DNA of 64,000 bases from Marinospirillum perlucidum (GCF_003336805.1 NZ_QFWJ01000008.1:62001-126000); one strand, 5' to 3'; counted from the first letter of the stretch, positions 36,724 to 47,170 are shown. Numbers and translations are program-made. Notes: generated by a model not told the origin, from the letters alone.

Positions 36724-38592
36724 CTAGTAGGTTTCTGCACCCACCCAGAGATCCGGGGTAAAGCGCACTACCTGGTTTCGACCTCCATCCTTGGCAGCAT
36801 AGAGGGAAACATCCGCATACTTGAGCACCTGCCAGAAGGCCTGACCATCATTGGGGAAGTCGGCTAGACCGGCCGAGATGGTCTTGTTCAGCAGAATGCT
36901 GCCAGCTTTAAACTGATGGGCTTCCACGGCCTTACGAATCTTGTCAGCAACCAGAAAGCCGCCTTCAGCGTCAGTATCCAGCAAAATGATCAGGAATTCT
37001 TCGCCACCATAGCGGATGACGAGATCGGATTCACGGACATTGGCTTTGAAGATATTGGCCAGATCCACCAGGATGGAATCGCCCACATCATGCCCATAGG
37101 TGTCATTAACGGTCTTGAAGTAGTCCAGATCCATCATGATCAGGGTCATGGCCGTATCGCGGCGTTTGCACTGGGTTACCAGCGTATCGGAATACTCTTC
37201 CAGGAAGCGGCGGTTGCGCAGGCCAGTCATGGCATCATTGAGCGTGGATTCACGCAGGCTGGCCATCAAACGCTTGGCCTGGAGTACCGGAGCAGCTTCG
37301 CGCAGGTAAGATTCCAGCAACGGTCTGGAGGCCTCGGCCTGGAGAATTTCCGTCTCGGATTTCAGAATCAGTTGAACCACGCTGCCAACACCACCTGATT
37401 GGATCACGGGCAGGCACAGATAGGTCTGGCCTTCCTGACGGGCTTCAGGTGCAAAGGATCGGCAGATGAGGCTGTTTTCAGTGCCATCGATAAAGTGACC
37501 GGTGCGCACGGCACGACAAGCGGTGCATTTTTCATTGATGTCCGGAGTACACCATTGAGTGGGTGCCTGGGCAATGCCATCGACATTAATGGTGTTGATC
37601 TGCTTGCGGTTATAGTCGACTTCATAGATGGAGTAGTTGTTGAAGCCGAACTCGTCGCGCACGACTTCGGAAATTCGCTGAAAGACTTCTTCGCTGCTTT
37701 CGTCTTCTTCAATCGCCTGTTTGAACTGGGCCACCTTGACCAGTCCTGAAACGGTATCAGCCGTGTCTGCCAGGAGATCGCCCTGTTGTTTGGGATTGGA
37801 TTGCACCAGATGAGCAACATTGCGACGGATTTCCGTCAGTTTGCTGATAATGCCATCGGAGAGGCTATTGAAGTGCTGGGCAATCGCACCGATCTCATCC
37901 TTGCTGCGTTGAGTAACACGGACACTGAAATCACCCGCTTTGGCCTTTTTAACCGCATCTTCAATCTCGTTGGCCGTAGTGACCAGAGGTTGCAGCAGGC
38001 GACGCAGGAAGGCCAGAGAAATGAGGGCAAAGAGGGCGACGGCACCGACCAGTACCAACACCGTCATGATCGCTGCTGTGCGCATGTGATCGATGGAGGC
38101 CGTCAAGGTAACGGCCCCGAGAACTGAGCCTTCGGGAACAGCATGGCAATTCAGACAGTTAACATCCCCGCTGCTGCTGGCAATATAAGGAATAGTGGCA
38201 CGAAATTCAGGTGATAGATAACCGCCAATCAAGGAATAAACCGGCTCGCCTGAATGCAGTACCTTGTAATCGATCGGGTCGGGGTTGGATTCCATCTCCA
38301 GACCGTTACCGAATTGCTCTTCGACCAGTTCACCGCGAATCACCCGGGCTTCATCCAGGCCTTCGACATTGGCAATTCTTTCCAGCAAAGAGTCACGCTT
38401 GTGCATGGTCCCATTGAGCATGGATTCAGTCAGGGCGACTCGAATCATTTCGGCTGCTGTGCGCGTATGCTCAGTAGCCGCACGAATGGAAAAATCACGG
38501 AAAGAAGCCAAGCTGGCCAGAGTGATGACCAGAGTCAGGGCTAGCATGACCGAGGCTAATGCCAGCAGAGTTTTAGTTTGCAGCTTGAGCAC
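36724..38592 (-). CDS. Diguanylate cyclase with periplasmic c-type haem motif
   Basis: 622 residues. Two membrane helices (about 9-30 and 172-194) flank a periplasmic domain. That domain holds CLNCH (146-150), a haem-attachment motif typical of DUF3365/Tll0287-like sensors. A HAMP domain follows, then a GAF-like domain containing a run of cysteines (WCTP, CTAC, ICRS). The C-terminal GGDEF domain has an intact GGEEF (529-533) and inhibitory RxxD site (RESD). GTG start at 38592 follows AAGGAAG. It likely makes c-di-GMP in response to redox, oxygen or NO. Confidence 0.9.
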   Translation of the reverse strand: MLKLQTKTLLALASVMLALTLVITLASLASFRDFSIRAATEHTRTAAEMIRVALTESMLNGTMHKRDSLLERIANVEGLDEARVIRGELVEEQFGNGLEMESNPDPIDYKVLHSGEPVYSLIGGYLSPEFRATIPYIASSSGDVNCLNCHAVPEGSVLGAVTLTASIDHMRTAAIMTVLVLVGAVALFALISLAFLRRLLQPLVTTANEIEDAVKKAKAGDFSVRVTQRSKDEIGAIAQHFNSLSDGIISKLTEIRRNVAHLVQSNPKQQGDLLADTADTVSGLVKVAQFKQAIEEDESSEEVFQRISEVVRDEFGFNNYSIYEVDYNRKQINTINVDGIAQAPTQWCTPDINEKCTACRAVRTGHFIDGTENSLICRSFAPEARQEGQTYLCLPVIQSGGVGSVVQLILKSETEILQAEASRPLLESYLREAAPVLQAKRLMASLRESTLNDAMTGLRNRRFLEEYSDTLVTQCKRRDTAMTLIMMDLDYFKTVNDTYGHDVGDSILVDLANIFKANVRESDLVIRYGGEEFLIILLDTDAEGGFLVADKIRKAVEAHQFKAGSILLNKTISAGLADFPNDGQAFWQVLKYADVSLYAAKDGGRNQVVRFTPDLWVGAETY

Positions 38593-38769
38593 AGTTGCTC
38601 TTCCTTGTTATTTGGGGAAACTTTAAATGCCATTCATGTCCAGCTTTGGGAACAATTTTTTACAGTATTTTTACGAAAATTGAAAGTCTTGTCTGCTGAC
38701 TTTTCATCTGAATCCTTGAGCTAAATGGGCATAGTTAACAAAAAGATACACGTATACGCCAGGAGTAAG

Positions 38770-38820
38770 ATGGCTTATGATCCCTTTTACATCCTGATTT
38801 TGCGGGAAAGAGGAAAATAG
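38770..38820 (+). CDS. Possible 16-residue leader peptide
   Basis: ATG at 38770 follows AGGAG (38761-38765). The frame reads MAYDPFYILILRERGK and stops at 38818-38820, three bases before the ATG of the membrane gene at 38824. That spacing would suit translational coupling. It may be chance. Confidence 0.3.
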   Translation: MAYDPFYILILRERGK

Positions 38821-38823
38821 CGC

Positions 38824-39228
38824 ATGCAAGAGCCTAATTTCGGAGAAGAGCGACGCATAGAAAGACGCCTGGGTGACCGTCGTCGGCGGCGTGATCCTCT
38901 GCTTAAGTTGATCAGTGTTTTTGGTGTGGTTTCCTGGGTGTTGATGCTGCCAGCATTGCTCTTGGTGGATAGAGCACGCCCGGAAGTGGAAACCTTCTTT
39001 GATCGCTGGCTGGGTCTGAAGGTTGATCCTAACTGGGATCTGGAGGTGTTTCGTTATGCCTTTTTCCTGATGATTTTCATTTTGCTGATTTCAGGCCTGG
39101 GGTTGGTCTTTAATGCCTTGCGTAACAAGCGTAAGGAAGATTCCTTTCGCATCAACCTGATAGTGATTTTTGGCTTGAGTTTGATTGGCGTCTTCTACTA
39201 TCTGGGCCGCCTGGGGGCTATCCAGTAA
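38824..39228 (+). CDS. Small membrane protein with Arg-rich N-terminus
   Basis: 134 residues. The N-terminus is strongly basic (ERRIERRLGDRRRRRDPL), then three membrane helices near 26-46, 75-95 and 108-128. The ribosome binding site AGAGG precedes the ATG by 8 bases. Family not recognised. A strong bidirectional terminator follows. The gap 38593-38823 is AT-rich and holds the short frame at 38770. Confidence 0.65.
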   Translation: MQEPNFGEERRIERRLGDRRRRRDPLLKLISVFGVVSWVLMLPALLLVDRARPEVETFFDRWLGLKVDPNWDLEVFRYAFFLMIFILLISGLGLVFNALRNKRKEDSFRINLIVIFGLSLIGVFYYLGRLGAIQ

Positions 39229-39230
39229 AA

Positions 39231-39258
39231 AATCGCCCGCTATTGATAGCGGGCGATT
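39231..39258. terminator. Bidirectional terminator between convergent genes
   Basis: A 13-bp perfect stem (AATCGCCCGCTAT/ATAGCGGGCGATT) with only TG between the arms, flanked by AAAA on the left and moderately T-rich sequence on the right. It separates the plus-strand membrane gene from proS. Confidence 0.85.
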
Positions 39259-39265
39259 AGATTTC

Positions 39266-40975
39266 CTAGCCCTGCAAGCGGGTTTTCAGAAAATCGATCA
39301 CTTCACCTGAAGGAACCTGAGTGGCTTCTTCATCACGGCGTCCCTTGTATTCCAGTTCACCGTTTTTCAGGCTGCGCTCACCGATAACGATTCGATGAGG
39401 GATGCCGATCAATTCCAGATCCGCAAACTTGGAACCGGGGCGACCTTCACGATCATCCAGAAGAACATCGATGCCTGCGGCCTTGAGGTCGTTATAGAGC
39501 TTTTCCGAGGTCTCCTGAACCAGCTCCGACTTGTGGGCGTTCATGGGAACCAGAGCAACTTCAAAAGGGGCGATGCTGGCTGGCCAGATAATACCGGCTT
39601 CATCGTGGTTTTGCTCGATGGCAGAAGCCACGATGCGGGTGACGCCAATACCGTAGCAACCCATGATCAGGTCAGCGGCTTTGCCGTTTTCATCCAATAC
39701 CGTGGCATTCATGCTTTGCGAGTATTTGGTGCCCAGTTGGAAGATGTGGCCCACCTCGATGCCGCGTTTGATCAAGAGGCTACCCTGGCCATCCGGACTG
39801 GGGTCGCCTTCGACCACGTTACGCAGATCGGCTACTTCGGGCAGTGGCAGGTCTCTTTCCCAGTTGATACCGAAATAATGCTGGCCATCGATATTGGCAC
39901 CAGCCGCAAAATCACTCATTTTTTCAACCGAGCGATCAATAATGCAGGGAATCGGCAGTTTGACAGGGCCAAGTGAGCCGGGTCCGGCACCAATAGCTGC
40001 CTTGATTTCTTCATCACTGGCCATTTCCAAGGGGCTGGCAACCTGGGGCAGGTTGGCGGCTTTGATTTCATTTAGCTCATGATCACCACGGATAATCAGG
40101 GCGACTAGGCCTTCTTCAGCAGCCTTGACGACGAGGGTCTTGACGGTTTTTTCGATGGGTAGGTCAAATTGCTCAACCAGTTGGGCAATGGTCTTGGCAT
40201 CGGGGGTTGGCTGCTGACGCATTTCTTCACTGGGGGCGGCTCTTTCCTGTTCGCGGGGGAGAGCTTCGGCTTTCTCGATGTTGGCGGCATAGTCAGAGGA
40301 GTCGGAAAAGACGATGTCGTCCTCGCCGGATTCAGCCAGAACATGGAATTCATGCGAGCCGGTACCGCCGATAGAGCCGTTGTCAGCTATAACCGGACGG
40401 AAATCCAGCCCCAGGCGTGTGAAGATATTGCTGTAGGTCGCGTGCATGACATCGTAGGTGGTCTGCAGGGATTCCTGGGTCAGGTGGAAGGAGTAGGCAT
40501 CCTTCATGATGAATTCACGCGCCCGCATGACGCCGAAGCGGGGACGAATTTCATCCCGGAACTTGGTCTGAATCTGGTAGAAATTGGTGGGCAACTGCTT
40601 GTAGGAGCGCAGTTCCTTGCGGACCAGGTCGGTGATGACCTCTTCATGGGTGGGGCCGACACAGAACTCACGATTGTGGCGATCCTCAAGACGCAGGAGT
40701 TCCTTGCCGTATTGCTCCCAGCGACCGGATTCCTGCCAGAGTTCGGCCGGTTGCACACCGGGCATCAGTACTTCCTGGGCACCGGATTTATCCATTTCTT
40801 CACGAACGATGCGTTCCACCTTGCGCAGGGTACGCAAACCCAGAGGCAGCCAGGTGTAGAGCCCTGAGCCAAGACTGCGAACCAGGCCGGCACGCAGCAT
40901 CAGCTGGTGGCTGATAACCTGGGCATCATTGGGGGTTTCCTTGAGGGTGGCAATCAGAAGTTGTGAAGCACGCAT
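39266..40975 (-). CDS. proS: Prolyl-tRNA synthetase
   Basis: Class II synthetase of 569 residues with the bacterial editing insertion (YbaK-like) around residues 235-380. Motif 1 lies in [20 protein letters not shown]. Motif 2 is in [25 protein letters not shown], written here across residues 137-161, and motif 3 in [13 protein letters not shown]. The anticodon-binding domain follows. AAGGTAA upstream gives the start at 40975. Confidence 0.96.
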   Translation of the reverse strand: MRASQLLIATLKETPNDAQVISHQLMLRAGLVRSLGSGLYTWLPLGLRTLRKVERIVREEMDKSGAQEVLMPGVQPAELWQESGRWEQYGKELLRLEDRHNREFCVGPTHEEVITDLVRKELRSYKQLPTNFYQIQTKFRDEIRPRFGVMRAREFIMKDAYSFHLTQESLQTTYDVMHATYSNIFTRLGLDFRPVIADNGSIGGTGSHEFHVLAESGEDDIVFSDSSDYAANIEKAEALPREQERAAPSEEMRQQPTPDAKTIAQLVEQFDLPIEKTVKTLVVKAAEEGLVALIIRGDHELNEIKAANLPQVASPLEMASDEEIKAAIGAGPGSLGPVKLPIPCIIDRSVEKMSDFAAGANIDGQHYFGINWERDLPLPEVADLRNVVEGDPSPDGQGSLLIKRGIEVGHIFQLGTKYSQSMNATVLDENGKAADLIMGCYGIGVTRIVASAIEQNHDEAGIIWPASIAPFEVALVPMNAHKSELVQETSEKLYNDLKAAGIDVLLDDREGRPGSKFADLELIGIPHRIVIGERSLKNGELEYKGRRDEEATQVPSGEVIDFLKTRLQG

Positions 40976-41148
40976 GGATGCAAGTTACCTTAGGTTGTGT
41001 CCAGGGAGGCGTCTCAGAACCGGGTTGTCCGATTGATCAGACGCTACCTGGATGAGGTCATGAATTTTAATTCCAGAAACGGGAGCAAATTGTCAGCTAT
41101 TCGGCAGTATTTTACCAGACGTCAAGTTATCTGCACTGGTGCTTTCGA

Positions 41149-41176
41149 AAAAGGCCCGCCGTGCGACGGGTCTTTT
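41149..41176 (-). terminator. Terminator of the mepM-like gene
   Basis: On the minus strand, a 13-bp stem with one mismatch and one wobble ends in TTTTTC, 10 bases after the peptidase stop. The A-rich 5' arm makes it partly bidirectional. Confidence 0.75.
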
Positions 41177-41185
41177 CATGCTCGA

Positions 41186-42490
41186 TTAATTACCGTGTTG
41201 TGGCAGTTGCAAAGCCAGTTCGTCCAACGGTTGCTGCAGGTCCAGTCCTAGAAAGAGTTGTTGGCTTAATTGCTTGAAGTTATCCAGGTCTTCGCCTCGG
41301 AGGCGCTCAACACTGGGCAGTTCCACTTTCATGGCATCGATCGGACGCCCGTTGATATGCAGCTCATAGTGAAGGTGGGGGCCGGTACTTCGCCCCGTGT
41401 TACCGGTACGGGCAATAGGCTGGCCGCGCTTGACGTTTTCTCCCTGATTAACCAGGAAGCCGCTCAGGTGCAGATAACGGGTGGTATAACCCTGACCATG
41501 ATCGATAACCAGATAGTTGCCACCAAAGGCATGATAACGGCCTCTGAGGATGCGCCCATCCGCTGGAGCAACTACCAGGGTGCCGGTCGGCGTGGCAAAG
41601 TCAGTGCCGTGGTGCGGGGTGCGTCGTCCGGTAATCGGGTGATAGCGGTTGAGGTTGAAATGCGAGCTGATGCGAAAACGCTTGCGCAGGGGCGTGCGGC
41701 TGAAGGGCGGGATCAGGCTAACGCCTTCGGGCGTGTAAAAGCGACCATCCTGCAGGTGTCTGGCAGCGCGAATCTGCATGCGCTCGCCCTGATAATCGAA
41801 AGCCAAAAGACGGGTGGAGTAGGGAGTCGGGTCATCACTCAGCCATTCCTGTTCAATGAGCAGACTGAAGGTGTCCCCATCCCGGGCATCGCGACGCAAG
41901 GGCAGGTGGCGATCCAGGGCGGCTGCGATGGCTCCTTCCTGCCCGGCGATTTCAGGCATGGAGCTAAGGCTGTTGGCCAGAATGCCATTCAGGGTGCCTT
42001 CCAGACGCAGAAGTCGAATTTCACGTTGGGTGGAAAGTTCGTTAAAACTGAAGCCTCTATCCTGGCGTTGCCATTCCACACCCTCGGCCCGGTTGCGCCA
42101 GATACGTAGGGAAAGCAGTTGGCCATCACGGCTGGCCAGCCATTCGATATACTGCCCTGGATGAATGCGATTGAGGAAGCGTGCTCCTTCGCCATCCAAG
42201 AGTTGATAGAGGGTGCTGACCGGCAGGTGCCATTCATCCTGCCAGAGTTGTGAAAGGCGATCCCCCGGTTGCAGGGTGTACTGGTCCCAATCTGGTGGTG
42301 GAGCCAGGGGCGGGATCAGGGCATTGTGAAAGTCAGTGGCTTCCAGAGCCGCCATGACCTCGCTTCGGGAAGGCTCAAACTCCTGGGGATCGGGGTCATC
42401 CCCGATGAAAAAAAAGCCGATGGCCAGGAGGCTACCCAGGGTGATCAAAAAGCCGATCAGGCTGGGATGAGTCAGGGTGCGTTTGAGCAT
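41186..42490 (-). CDS. mepM: MepM-like M23 murein endopeptidase
   Basis: 434 residues. A membrane anchor lies near residues 9-30, then an OapA/LysM-like segment (YTLQPGDRLSQLW). The C-terminal M23 domain has zinc ligands in HHGTDFATPTG and GPHLHYELH. MepM cleaves D-Ala-mDAP crosslinks during envelope growth. ATG at 42490 with AGGAT upstream; earlier in-frame codons from 42616 look like non-coding promoter sequence. It is divergent from a LysR gene. Confidence 0.9.
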   Translation of the reverse strand: MLKRTLTHPSLIGFLITLGSLLAIGFFFIGDDPDPQEFEPSRSEVMAALEATDFHNALIPPLAPPPDWDQYTLQPGDRLSQLWQDEWHLPVSTLYQLLDGEGARFLNRIHPGQYIEWLASRDGQLLSLRIWRNRAEGVEWQRQDRGFSFNELSTQREIRLLRLEGTLNGILANSLSSMPEIAGQEGAIAAALDRHLPLRRDARDGDTFSLLIEQEWLSDDPTPYSTRLLAFDYQGERMQIRAARHLQDGRFYTPEGVSLIPPFSRTPLRKRFRISSHFNLNRYHPITGRRTPHHGTDFATPTGTLVVAPADGRILRGRYHAFGGNYLVIDHGQGYTTRYLHLSGFLVNQGENVKRGQPIARTGNTGRSTGPHLHYELHINGRPIDAMKVELPSVERLRGEDLDNFKQLSQQLFLGLDLQQPLDELALQLPQHGN

Positions 42491-42657
42491 ATTGATCCTA
42501 AGTAGTCCGGCTCGTCGTTGAAAAATGGGGATAATAAGCAAGTCTGCAAGCGTTATACTATAACAATATGTCCTTATTGATATAAAAAACCTCAGCTGGA
42601 AAGAAGTCAGGCGCAAGGGAATGGGGTAAGATTGGCTTCTTTTTTTGAGTGCTTGTT

Positions 42658-43605
42658 GTGAATCTCGAAGTTAAATGGCTCGAAGATTTTGTCGCTCTGG
42701 CGGCAACCCGTAGTTTTTCCCAGGCTGCAAAGCGTCGCTTTGTCACTCAGCCCGCTTTCAGTCGTCGGATTCAATCCCTGGAAAGAGCCGTAGGCGCCAC
42801 TCTGGTGGATCGCAGCAAGACGCCTCTGGATTTGACTGCCGATGGTCAGCTGTTTTTGATTACGGCACGTAATATTGTGGAACAGCTGGGTGAAGCTTTA
42901 AGGCATCTGCGCGGACTGGACCCGGAAACCGCTCAGTTGCTGGAGTTTACTGTTGCTCATTCGCTGGCGTTCAATTTTTTTCCTCAGTGGCTGGATCAGT
43001 TGCAAAAGGTGGTGGGGGAAGTTAACGCACGCATGACGGCCATGAATGTCGGGGAAGCAACCCATGCCCTGCGTGAAGGGCGCTGTGATTTTATGCTGGC
43101 TTATCATGACCAGTTGGGCAGTCTGCAGCTGGATGCTGTGCATTTTCCCTCCCTGCGTATGGGCATGACCGAGATGCTTCCGGTTTGTGCACCGGGAGCC
43201 GGCAAAGAGCCGCTTTACTGGTTGGATGCCAGTGATAAGCAGGCATTGCCGCTTTTGGGGTATACCCGGGGTGCCTTTCTGGAGCGCTCCTTGAGATTAT
43301 TGTTGCGACAAAAACCGGTCGGCCTGCATTTCAAGACGGTTTATGAAACAGCCATGGCCGAAGGTTTGAAAGGCATGGCGCTACAAGGGCGAGGCATTGC
43401 CTGGATTCCGCGCTTGAGCATAGAGAGGGAGCTGCAAGAAGGCCAGTTGATGATCTGTGGCGATGAACAGTGGATTCTGCCTCTGGAAATACGCCTTTAT
43501 CGCTGCACGCTGGTCCATAAGCCCCTGGTAGAGCGCCTTTGGCAACGTCTGGAAAAAGAAGCTGCCCAGGTAGAAGTCTTGGCTGAGGATCAGAACTTGG
43601 CGTAA
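42658..43605 (+). CDS. LysR-family regulator, HypT/YjiE-like
   Basis: About 315 residues. EVKWLEDFVALAATRSFSQ and VTQPAFSRRIQSLE resemble E. coli HypT, the hypochlorite-responsive regulator. A DNA-binding domain is followed by a periplasmic-binding-protein-like effector domain. I take GTG at 42658; a GTG at 42649 is an alternative and neither has a strong ribosome binding site. It is divergent from mepM, which could be a target. Confidence 0.82.
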   Translation: MNLEVKWLEDFVALAATRSFSQAAKRRFVTQPAFSRRIQSLERAVGATLVDRSKTPLDLTADGQLFLITARNIVEQLGEALRHLRGLDPETAQLLEFTVAHSLAFNFFPQWLDQLQKVVGEVNARMTAMNVGEATHALREGRCDFMLAYHDQLGSLQLDAVHFPSLRMGMTEMLPVCAPGAGKEPLYWLDASDKQALPLLGYTRGAFLERSLRLLLRQKPVGLHFKTVYETAMAEGLKGMALQGRGIAWIPRLSIERELQEGQLMICGDEQWILPLEIRLYRCTLVHKPLVERLWQRLEKEAAQVEVLAEDQNLA

Positions 43606-43748
43606 TGGGGTACCTCTGGGGTATAATGCCCGACCTTGAAATGGGTCGACTCTTGCCCCATTTTAAATCTGCTTACTTAAGCTCTGTTTGAACGGGCTCT
43701 GGTGATCGGAGCCTTGAGTTTAACCCCTTGCAGTTGAGGCAAACAGCG

Positions 43749-44003
43749 ATGCCCATTTACGAATACCAGTGTCAGGCCTGTGGCCATGAAGTAGAAATCC
43801 TGCACAAGATGAGTGACGAGCCACCCAAGGACTGCCCGGACTGTAGTCAGCCGCAGCTGACACGCAAGATCTCGGCAGCCGGCTTCCGCCTGGCTGGAAG
43901 CGGCTGGTATGAAACCGATTTCAAAAGTGGCAGCAAGAAGAATCTGGCCGATTCCGGTGGAACCTCCACTAAGGGCGGTTCCTCTTCTGCGCCAGCAGCC
44001 TAG
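43749..44003 (+). CDS. FmdB-family zinc-ribbon protein
   Basis: 84 residues. MPIYEYQCQACGHEVEILHK and a second pair in CPDCSQ give the zinc ribbon (Cys8, Cys11, Cys29, Cys32). A Gly/Ser-rich tail ends the protein. The TATAAT at 43622-43627 is a good -10 box upstream. Gammaproteobacteria commonly place this gene directly before aspS, as here. Role unknown, perhaps regulatory. Confidence 0.9.
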   Translation: MPIYEYQCQACGHEVEILHKMSDEPPKDCPDCSQPQLTRKISAAGFRLAGSGWYETDFKSGSKKNLADSGGTSTKGGSSSAPAA

Positions 44004-44213
44004 ATGGCTGGAAAACTATATTTTGGAAGCTTCTGTTCGTCATGATCAGCAGACGCTCTAGAGCAGCTGCATTCAGGTGCCGCCTGGTGCCCGGATACAT
44101 GAAGGTCGCCACCAAAATCGAGATGAAGTGATATTTGCCCCGGGTGAATTTCATCTTCAGGCTCGATTGTTATCAGGCAGCAACAGGTCCACTGACTCGT
44201 CAGTAGCTTCCAT

Positions 44214-44238
44214 GCAGGGCTTTAGGCCCTGCTTTTTT
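44214..44238 (+). terminator. Rho-independent terminator upstream of aspS
   Basis: GCAGGGC/GCCCTGC with a TTTAG loop and six T, 40 bases before the aspS ATG. It would end the fmdB message, so aspS needs its own promoter or read-through. The gap 44004-44277 otherwise contains no convincing gene. Confidence 0.85.
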
Positions 44239-44277
44239 CGTTTATTGAACCAACAACAGTTAACAGGAATTTTTTCT

Positions 44278-46050
44278 ATGCGCAGCCATTACTGTGGCGA
44301 CTTGAACACAAGTCATCTGGATCAGGAAGTTCAACTCTGCGGCTGGGTACACCGCCGTCGTGACCACGGGGGGGTGATATTTCTGGATCTGCGTGATCGT
44401 AATGGTCTGGCCCAGGTTGTGGTGGATCCGGATACAGAAGAAGCCTTTGCCACTGCTGACCGTGCCCGTAATGAATATGTGCTGAAAATTTCCGGCCGTG
44501 TACGTCATCGTCCTGAAGGCACGGTGAATCCCAATATGCCGACTGGCGAGATTGAAGTGCTGGCCAAGCAGGTTGAAGTTCTGAATACCGCGGAAACGCC
44601 CCCCTTCCAACTGGATGAGCATGGCAAGGTGGGCGAAGACGTACGCCTGAAATACCGCTATGTGGATCTGCGTCGTCCGGAGATGGCAGAAAAACTGCGT
44701 TTTCGTTCGCGCGTGACCCACCAGATTCGCAACTACCTGGAAGAACAGGGCTTTTTGGATATAGAGACCCCGATTCTAACGCGGGCCACCCCAGAAGGCG
44801 CGCGTGATTACCTGGTGCCCAGTCGTACCCATGAAGGTCAGTTCTTTGCACTGCCGCAGTCACCCCAGCTGTTCAAGCAGCTTTTGATGGTGTCCGGTTT
44901 TGATCGCTACTACCAGATTGCCAAGTGTTTCCGTGATGAAGACCTGCGTGCAGACCGTCAGCCTGAATTTACCCAGATTGACCTGGAAGCCTCCTTTGTT
45001 GATGAAGAGAACATCATGGGTGTGGCTGAAGGTATGATTCGTACCATCTTCAAGGAAGCCAAGGATGTTGATCTGGGTGAATTCCCGCGCATGCCTTATT
45101 CCGAAGCCATGAACCGCTATGGTTCTGATAAACCGGATCTGCGTATTCCTCTGGAGTTGGTCGATGTCAATGACCTGATGGAAAACGTGGACTTTAAGGT
45201 TTTTTCCGGTCCGGCTTCCGACCCCAAAGGTCGGGTTGCAGCCCTCAAGGTCAAGGGGGGTGCTGAGCTTTCGCGTAAACAGATCGATGAGTACACCAAA
45301 TTCGTGGGTATCTATGGTGCGCGTGGTCTGGCCTGGATCAAGGTCAATGAAAAAACTAAAGGCCTGGAAGGCCTGCAGTCGCCCATTGTCAAATTTATGG
45401 AGCCGATTGTTGATCAGCTGCTGGAGCGCGTTGGTGCTGAAGATGGCGACATCATCTTCTTTGGTGCCGACAAGGCCAAGATCGTTAACGAGGCCCTGGG
45501 TGCGCTGCGTTGCAAGCTGGGTGAAGATCTGGATCTCTACACCCGTGAATGGGCGCCTCTGTGGGTGGTGGATTTCCCCATGTTCGAGGAAGAGGATGAC
45601 GGTAGACTGAGTGCTCTTCACCATCCTTTCACCGCGCCTCTGTGCAGCCCTGAGGAGTTGAAAGCTGACCCGGGTAAACAGTTGTCCCGTGCCTATGACA
45701 TGGTACTTAACGGTACTGAGCTGGGTGGTGGTTCCATTCGTATCCATAATCAGGATATGCAGGAAGCCGTTTTTGATGTGCTGGGTATTTCCGAAGCTGA
45801 ACAGGAAGAGAAATTCGGCTTCTTGCTGGATGCACTCAAGTTTGGTGCTCCACCTCACGGTGGTCTGGCTTTTGGTCTGGATCGTCTGATGATGTTGATG
45901 ACGGGTGCGCAGTCCATTCGTGAAGTAATTGCCTTCCCCAAAACCCAGTCGGCAGCCTGTGTGATGACAGATGCCCCGGGCGAGGTCAGCAAGGCTCAGT
46001 TGAAAGAGCTGAACCTGCGCCTGAGAGCCAAGCCTCAACCCGAAGAGTAA
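44278..46050 (+). CDS. aspS: Aspartyl-tRNA synthetase
   Basis: 590 residues. An N-terminal OB-fold anticodon domain ([20 protein letters not shown]) is followed by class II motifs: [20 protein letters not shown] for motif 1, [20 protein letters not shown] for motif 2, and [14 protein letters not shown] for motif 3. The GAD insertion characteristic of bacterial AspRS lies near residues 290-410. Sequence suggests the discriminating or non-discriminating status cannot be decided by eye. The start at 44278 lies 40 bases after a terminator hairpin. Confidence 0.97.
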   Translation: MRSHYCGDLNTSHLDQEVQLCGWVHRRRDHGGVIFLDLRDRNGLAQVVVDPDTEEAFATADRARNEYVLKISGRVRHRPEGTVNPNMPTGEIEVLAKQVEVLNTAETPPFQLDEHGKVGEDVRLKYRYVDLRRPEMAEKLRFRSRVTHQIRNYLEEQGFLDIETPILTRATPEGARDYLVPSRTHEGQFFALPQSPQLFKQLLMVSGFDRYYQIAKCFRDEDLRADRQPEFTQIDLEASFVDEENIMGVAEGMIRTIFKEAKDVDLGEFPRMPYSEAMNRYGSDKPDLRIPLELVDVNDLMENVDFKVFSGPASDPKGRVAALKVKGGAELSRKQIDEYTKFVGIYGARGLAWIKVNEKTKGLEGLQSPIVKFMEPIVDQLLERVGAEDGDIIFFGADKAKIVNEALGALRCKLGEDLDLYTREWAPLWVVDFPMFEEEDDGRLSALHHPFTAPLCSPEELKADPGKQLSRAYDMVLNGTELGGGSIRIHNQDMQEAVFDVLGISEAEQEEKFGFLLDALKFGAPPHGGLAFGLDRLMMLMTGAQSIREVIAFPKTQSAACVMTDAPGEVSKAQLKELNLRLRAKPQPEE

Positions 46051-46061
46051 TTCCGGGATCT

Positions 46062-46089
46062 GCGCCTCCTCTGCAAGCGGGGGAGGCGT
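46062..46089 (+). promoter_or_regulatory. Hairpin after aspS covering a strong Shine-Dalgarno sequence
   Basis: CGCCTCC (46063-46069) pairs with GGAGGCG (46082-46088), with wobble extension at both ends. The 3' arm holds GGGGGAGG three to five bases before an ATG at 46092, which opens a 16-codon frame ending at 46142. No T-run follows. Confidence 0.4.
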
Positions 46090-46291
46090 TGATGACTAAA
46101 GCCTTAGCTGCTGGTCATCTCTTCCATCTCTGTCAGTCCTGATCGGCCGTTTCTTTAAGCGCCATCGGGATCTGACAACCATGTCCAATTGCGTCAGGAA
46201 GGCAGCCAGCCTCCAGTCACGGCTTCCCATTGGAAGCTCCCCGGAGGCCTTTCCTTCTGACCTGAAAGCAAGCAAGACAGGAGAAATTCTT

Positions 46292-47041
46292 ATGGCAGGC
46301 CATAGTAAATGGGCCAATATCAAACACCGTAAAGCAGCCCAGGATGCCAAGCGGGGCAAGATATTCACCAAGCTGATTCGTGAACTGACTGTGGCTGCAC
46401 GAGCCGGTGGTCCCGAGCCAGCAGATAACCCTCGTCTTCGAGCTGCAGTCGACAAGGCACTGTCGAACAATATGACCAAGGACACCATCGAGAGGGCCAT
46501 TGCCCGGGGCGCAGGTACCAACGATGGTGACAGCATGGAAGAAGTGGTTTATGAAGGCTATGGTCCCGGTGGCGTGGCTGTGCTGGTTGACTGTATGACC
46601 GATAATAAGAATCGCACGGTTTCCGATGTGCGCCATGCCTTTAACAAGAGTGGCGGTAACCTGGGAACCTCTGGTTCCGTGGCTTATCTGTTTAACAAGC
46701 GTGGCCGGATCAGTTTCAGTTCGGGTGTCAGTGAAGAAGACATCATGGAAGCTGCTCTGGAAGCCGGAGCCGAGGATCTGATCACCAATTCCGACGGCAG
46801 TGTGGATGTATTTACCGACCCGGCCGATTTTGGACAGGTCAAGGATGCCCTGGATGCAGCCGGATTTTCTGCGGATTCAGCTGAAGTCTCCATGTTTCCG
46901 GATACCTACAGTGAAATCACGGATGCTGATCTGGCTCAGAAGGTGCTGCGTTTGGTCGACATGCTGGAAGACCTGGATGATACCCAGGAAGTCTATTCCA
47001 ACGCCGACTTTAGTGATGAAGTCATGGAGCAGTTAAATTGA
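46292..47041 (+). CDS. yebC: YebC/PmpR-family protein
   Basis: 249 residues beginning [18 protein letters not shown], the family signature. YebC-type proteins are described as transcriptional regulators and, more recently, as relieving ribosome stalling. AGGAGA upstream gives ATG at 46292. The order yebC-ruvC is widely conserved in gammaproteobacteria. The 241-base gap before it holds the hairpin and short frame noted at 46062-46142. Confidence 0.96.
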   Translation: MAGHSKWANIKHRKAAQDAKRGKIFTKLIRELTVAARAGGPEPADNPRLRAAVDKALSNNMTKDTIERAIARGAGTNDGDSMEEVVYEGYGPGGVAVLVDCMTDNKNRTVSDVRHAFNKSGGNLGTSGSVAYLFNKRGRISFSSGVSEEDIMEAALEAGAEDLITNSDGSVDVFTDPADFGQVKDALDAAGFSADSAEVSMFPDTYSEITDADLAQKVLRLVDMLEDLDDTQEVYSNADFSDEVMEQLN

Positions 47042-47170
47042 CAGACCTGATTGCTGTCACCTGCGCCGAGGGTAGAAGGCATTATCTCTTCAATAAGCGG
47101 AGTTTACATCGAGTGGCTGAGCGTTTTGAGAGAGATTTTAACGCAGTAGCATCAAGCGCAGTCATTAGTC

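Noticed and set aside
44042-44131. Short frame between fmdB-like gene and aspS, 29 codons from an ATG at 44042
   Set aside because: The ribosome binding site is weak, the translation is Arg/Ala-rich and unremarkable, and an overlapping minus frame is equally open.
46181-46291. Earlier in-frame starts of yebC
   Set aside because: The family begins [11 protein letters not shown] and the AGGAGA sits at the right distance only for the ATG at 46292.
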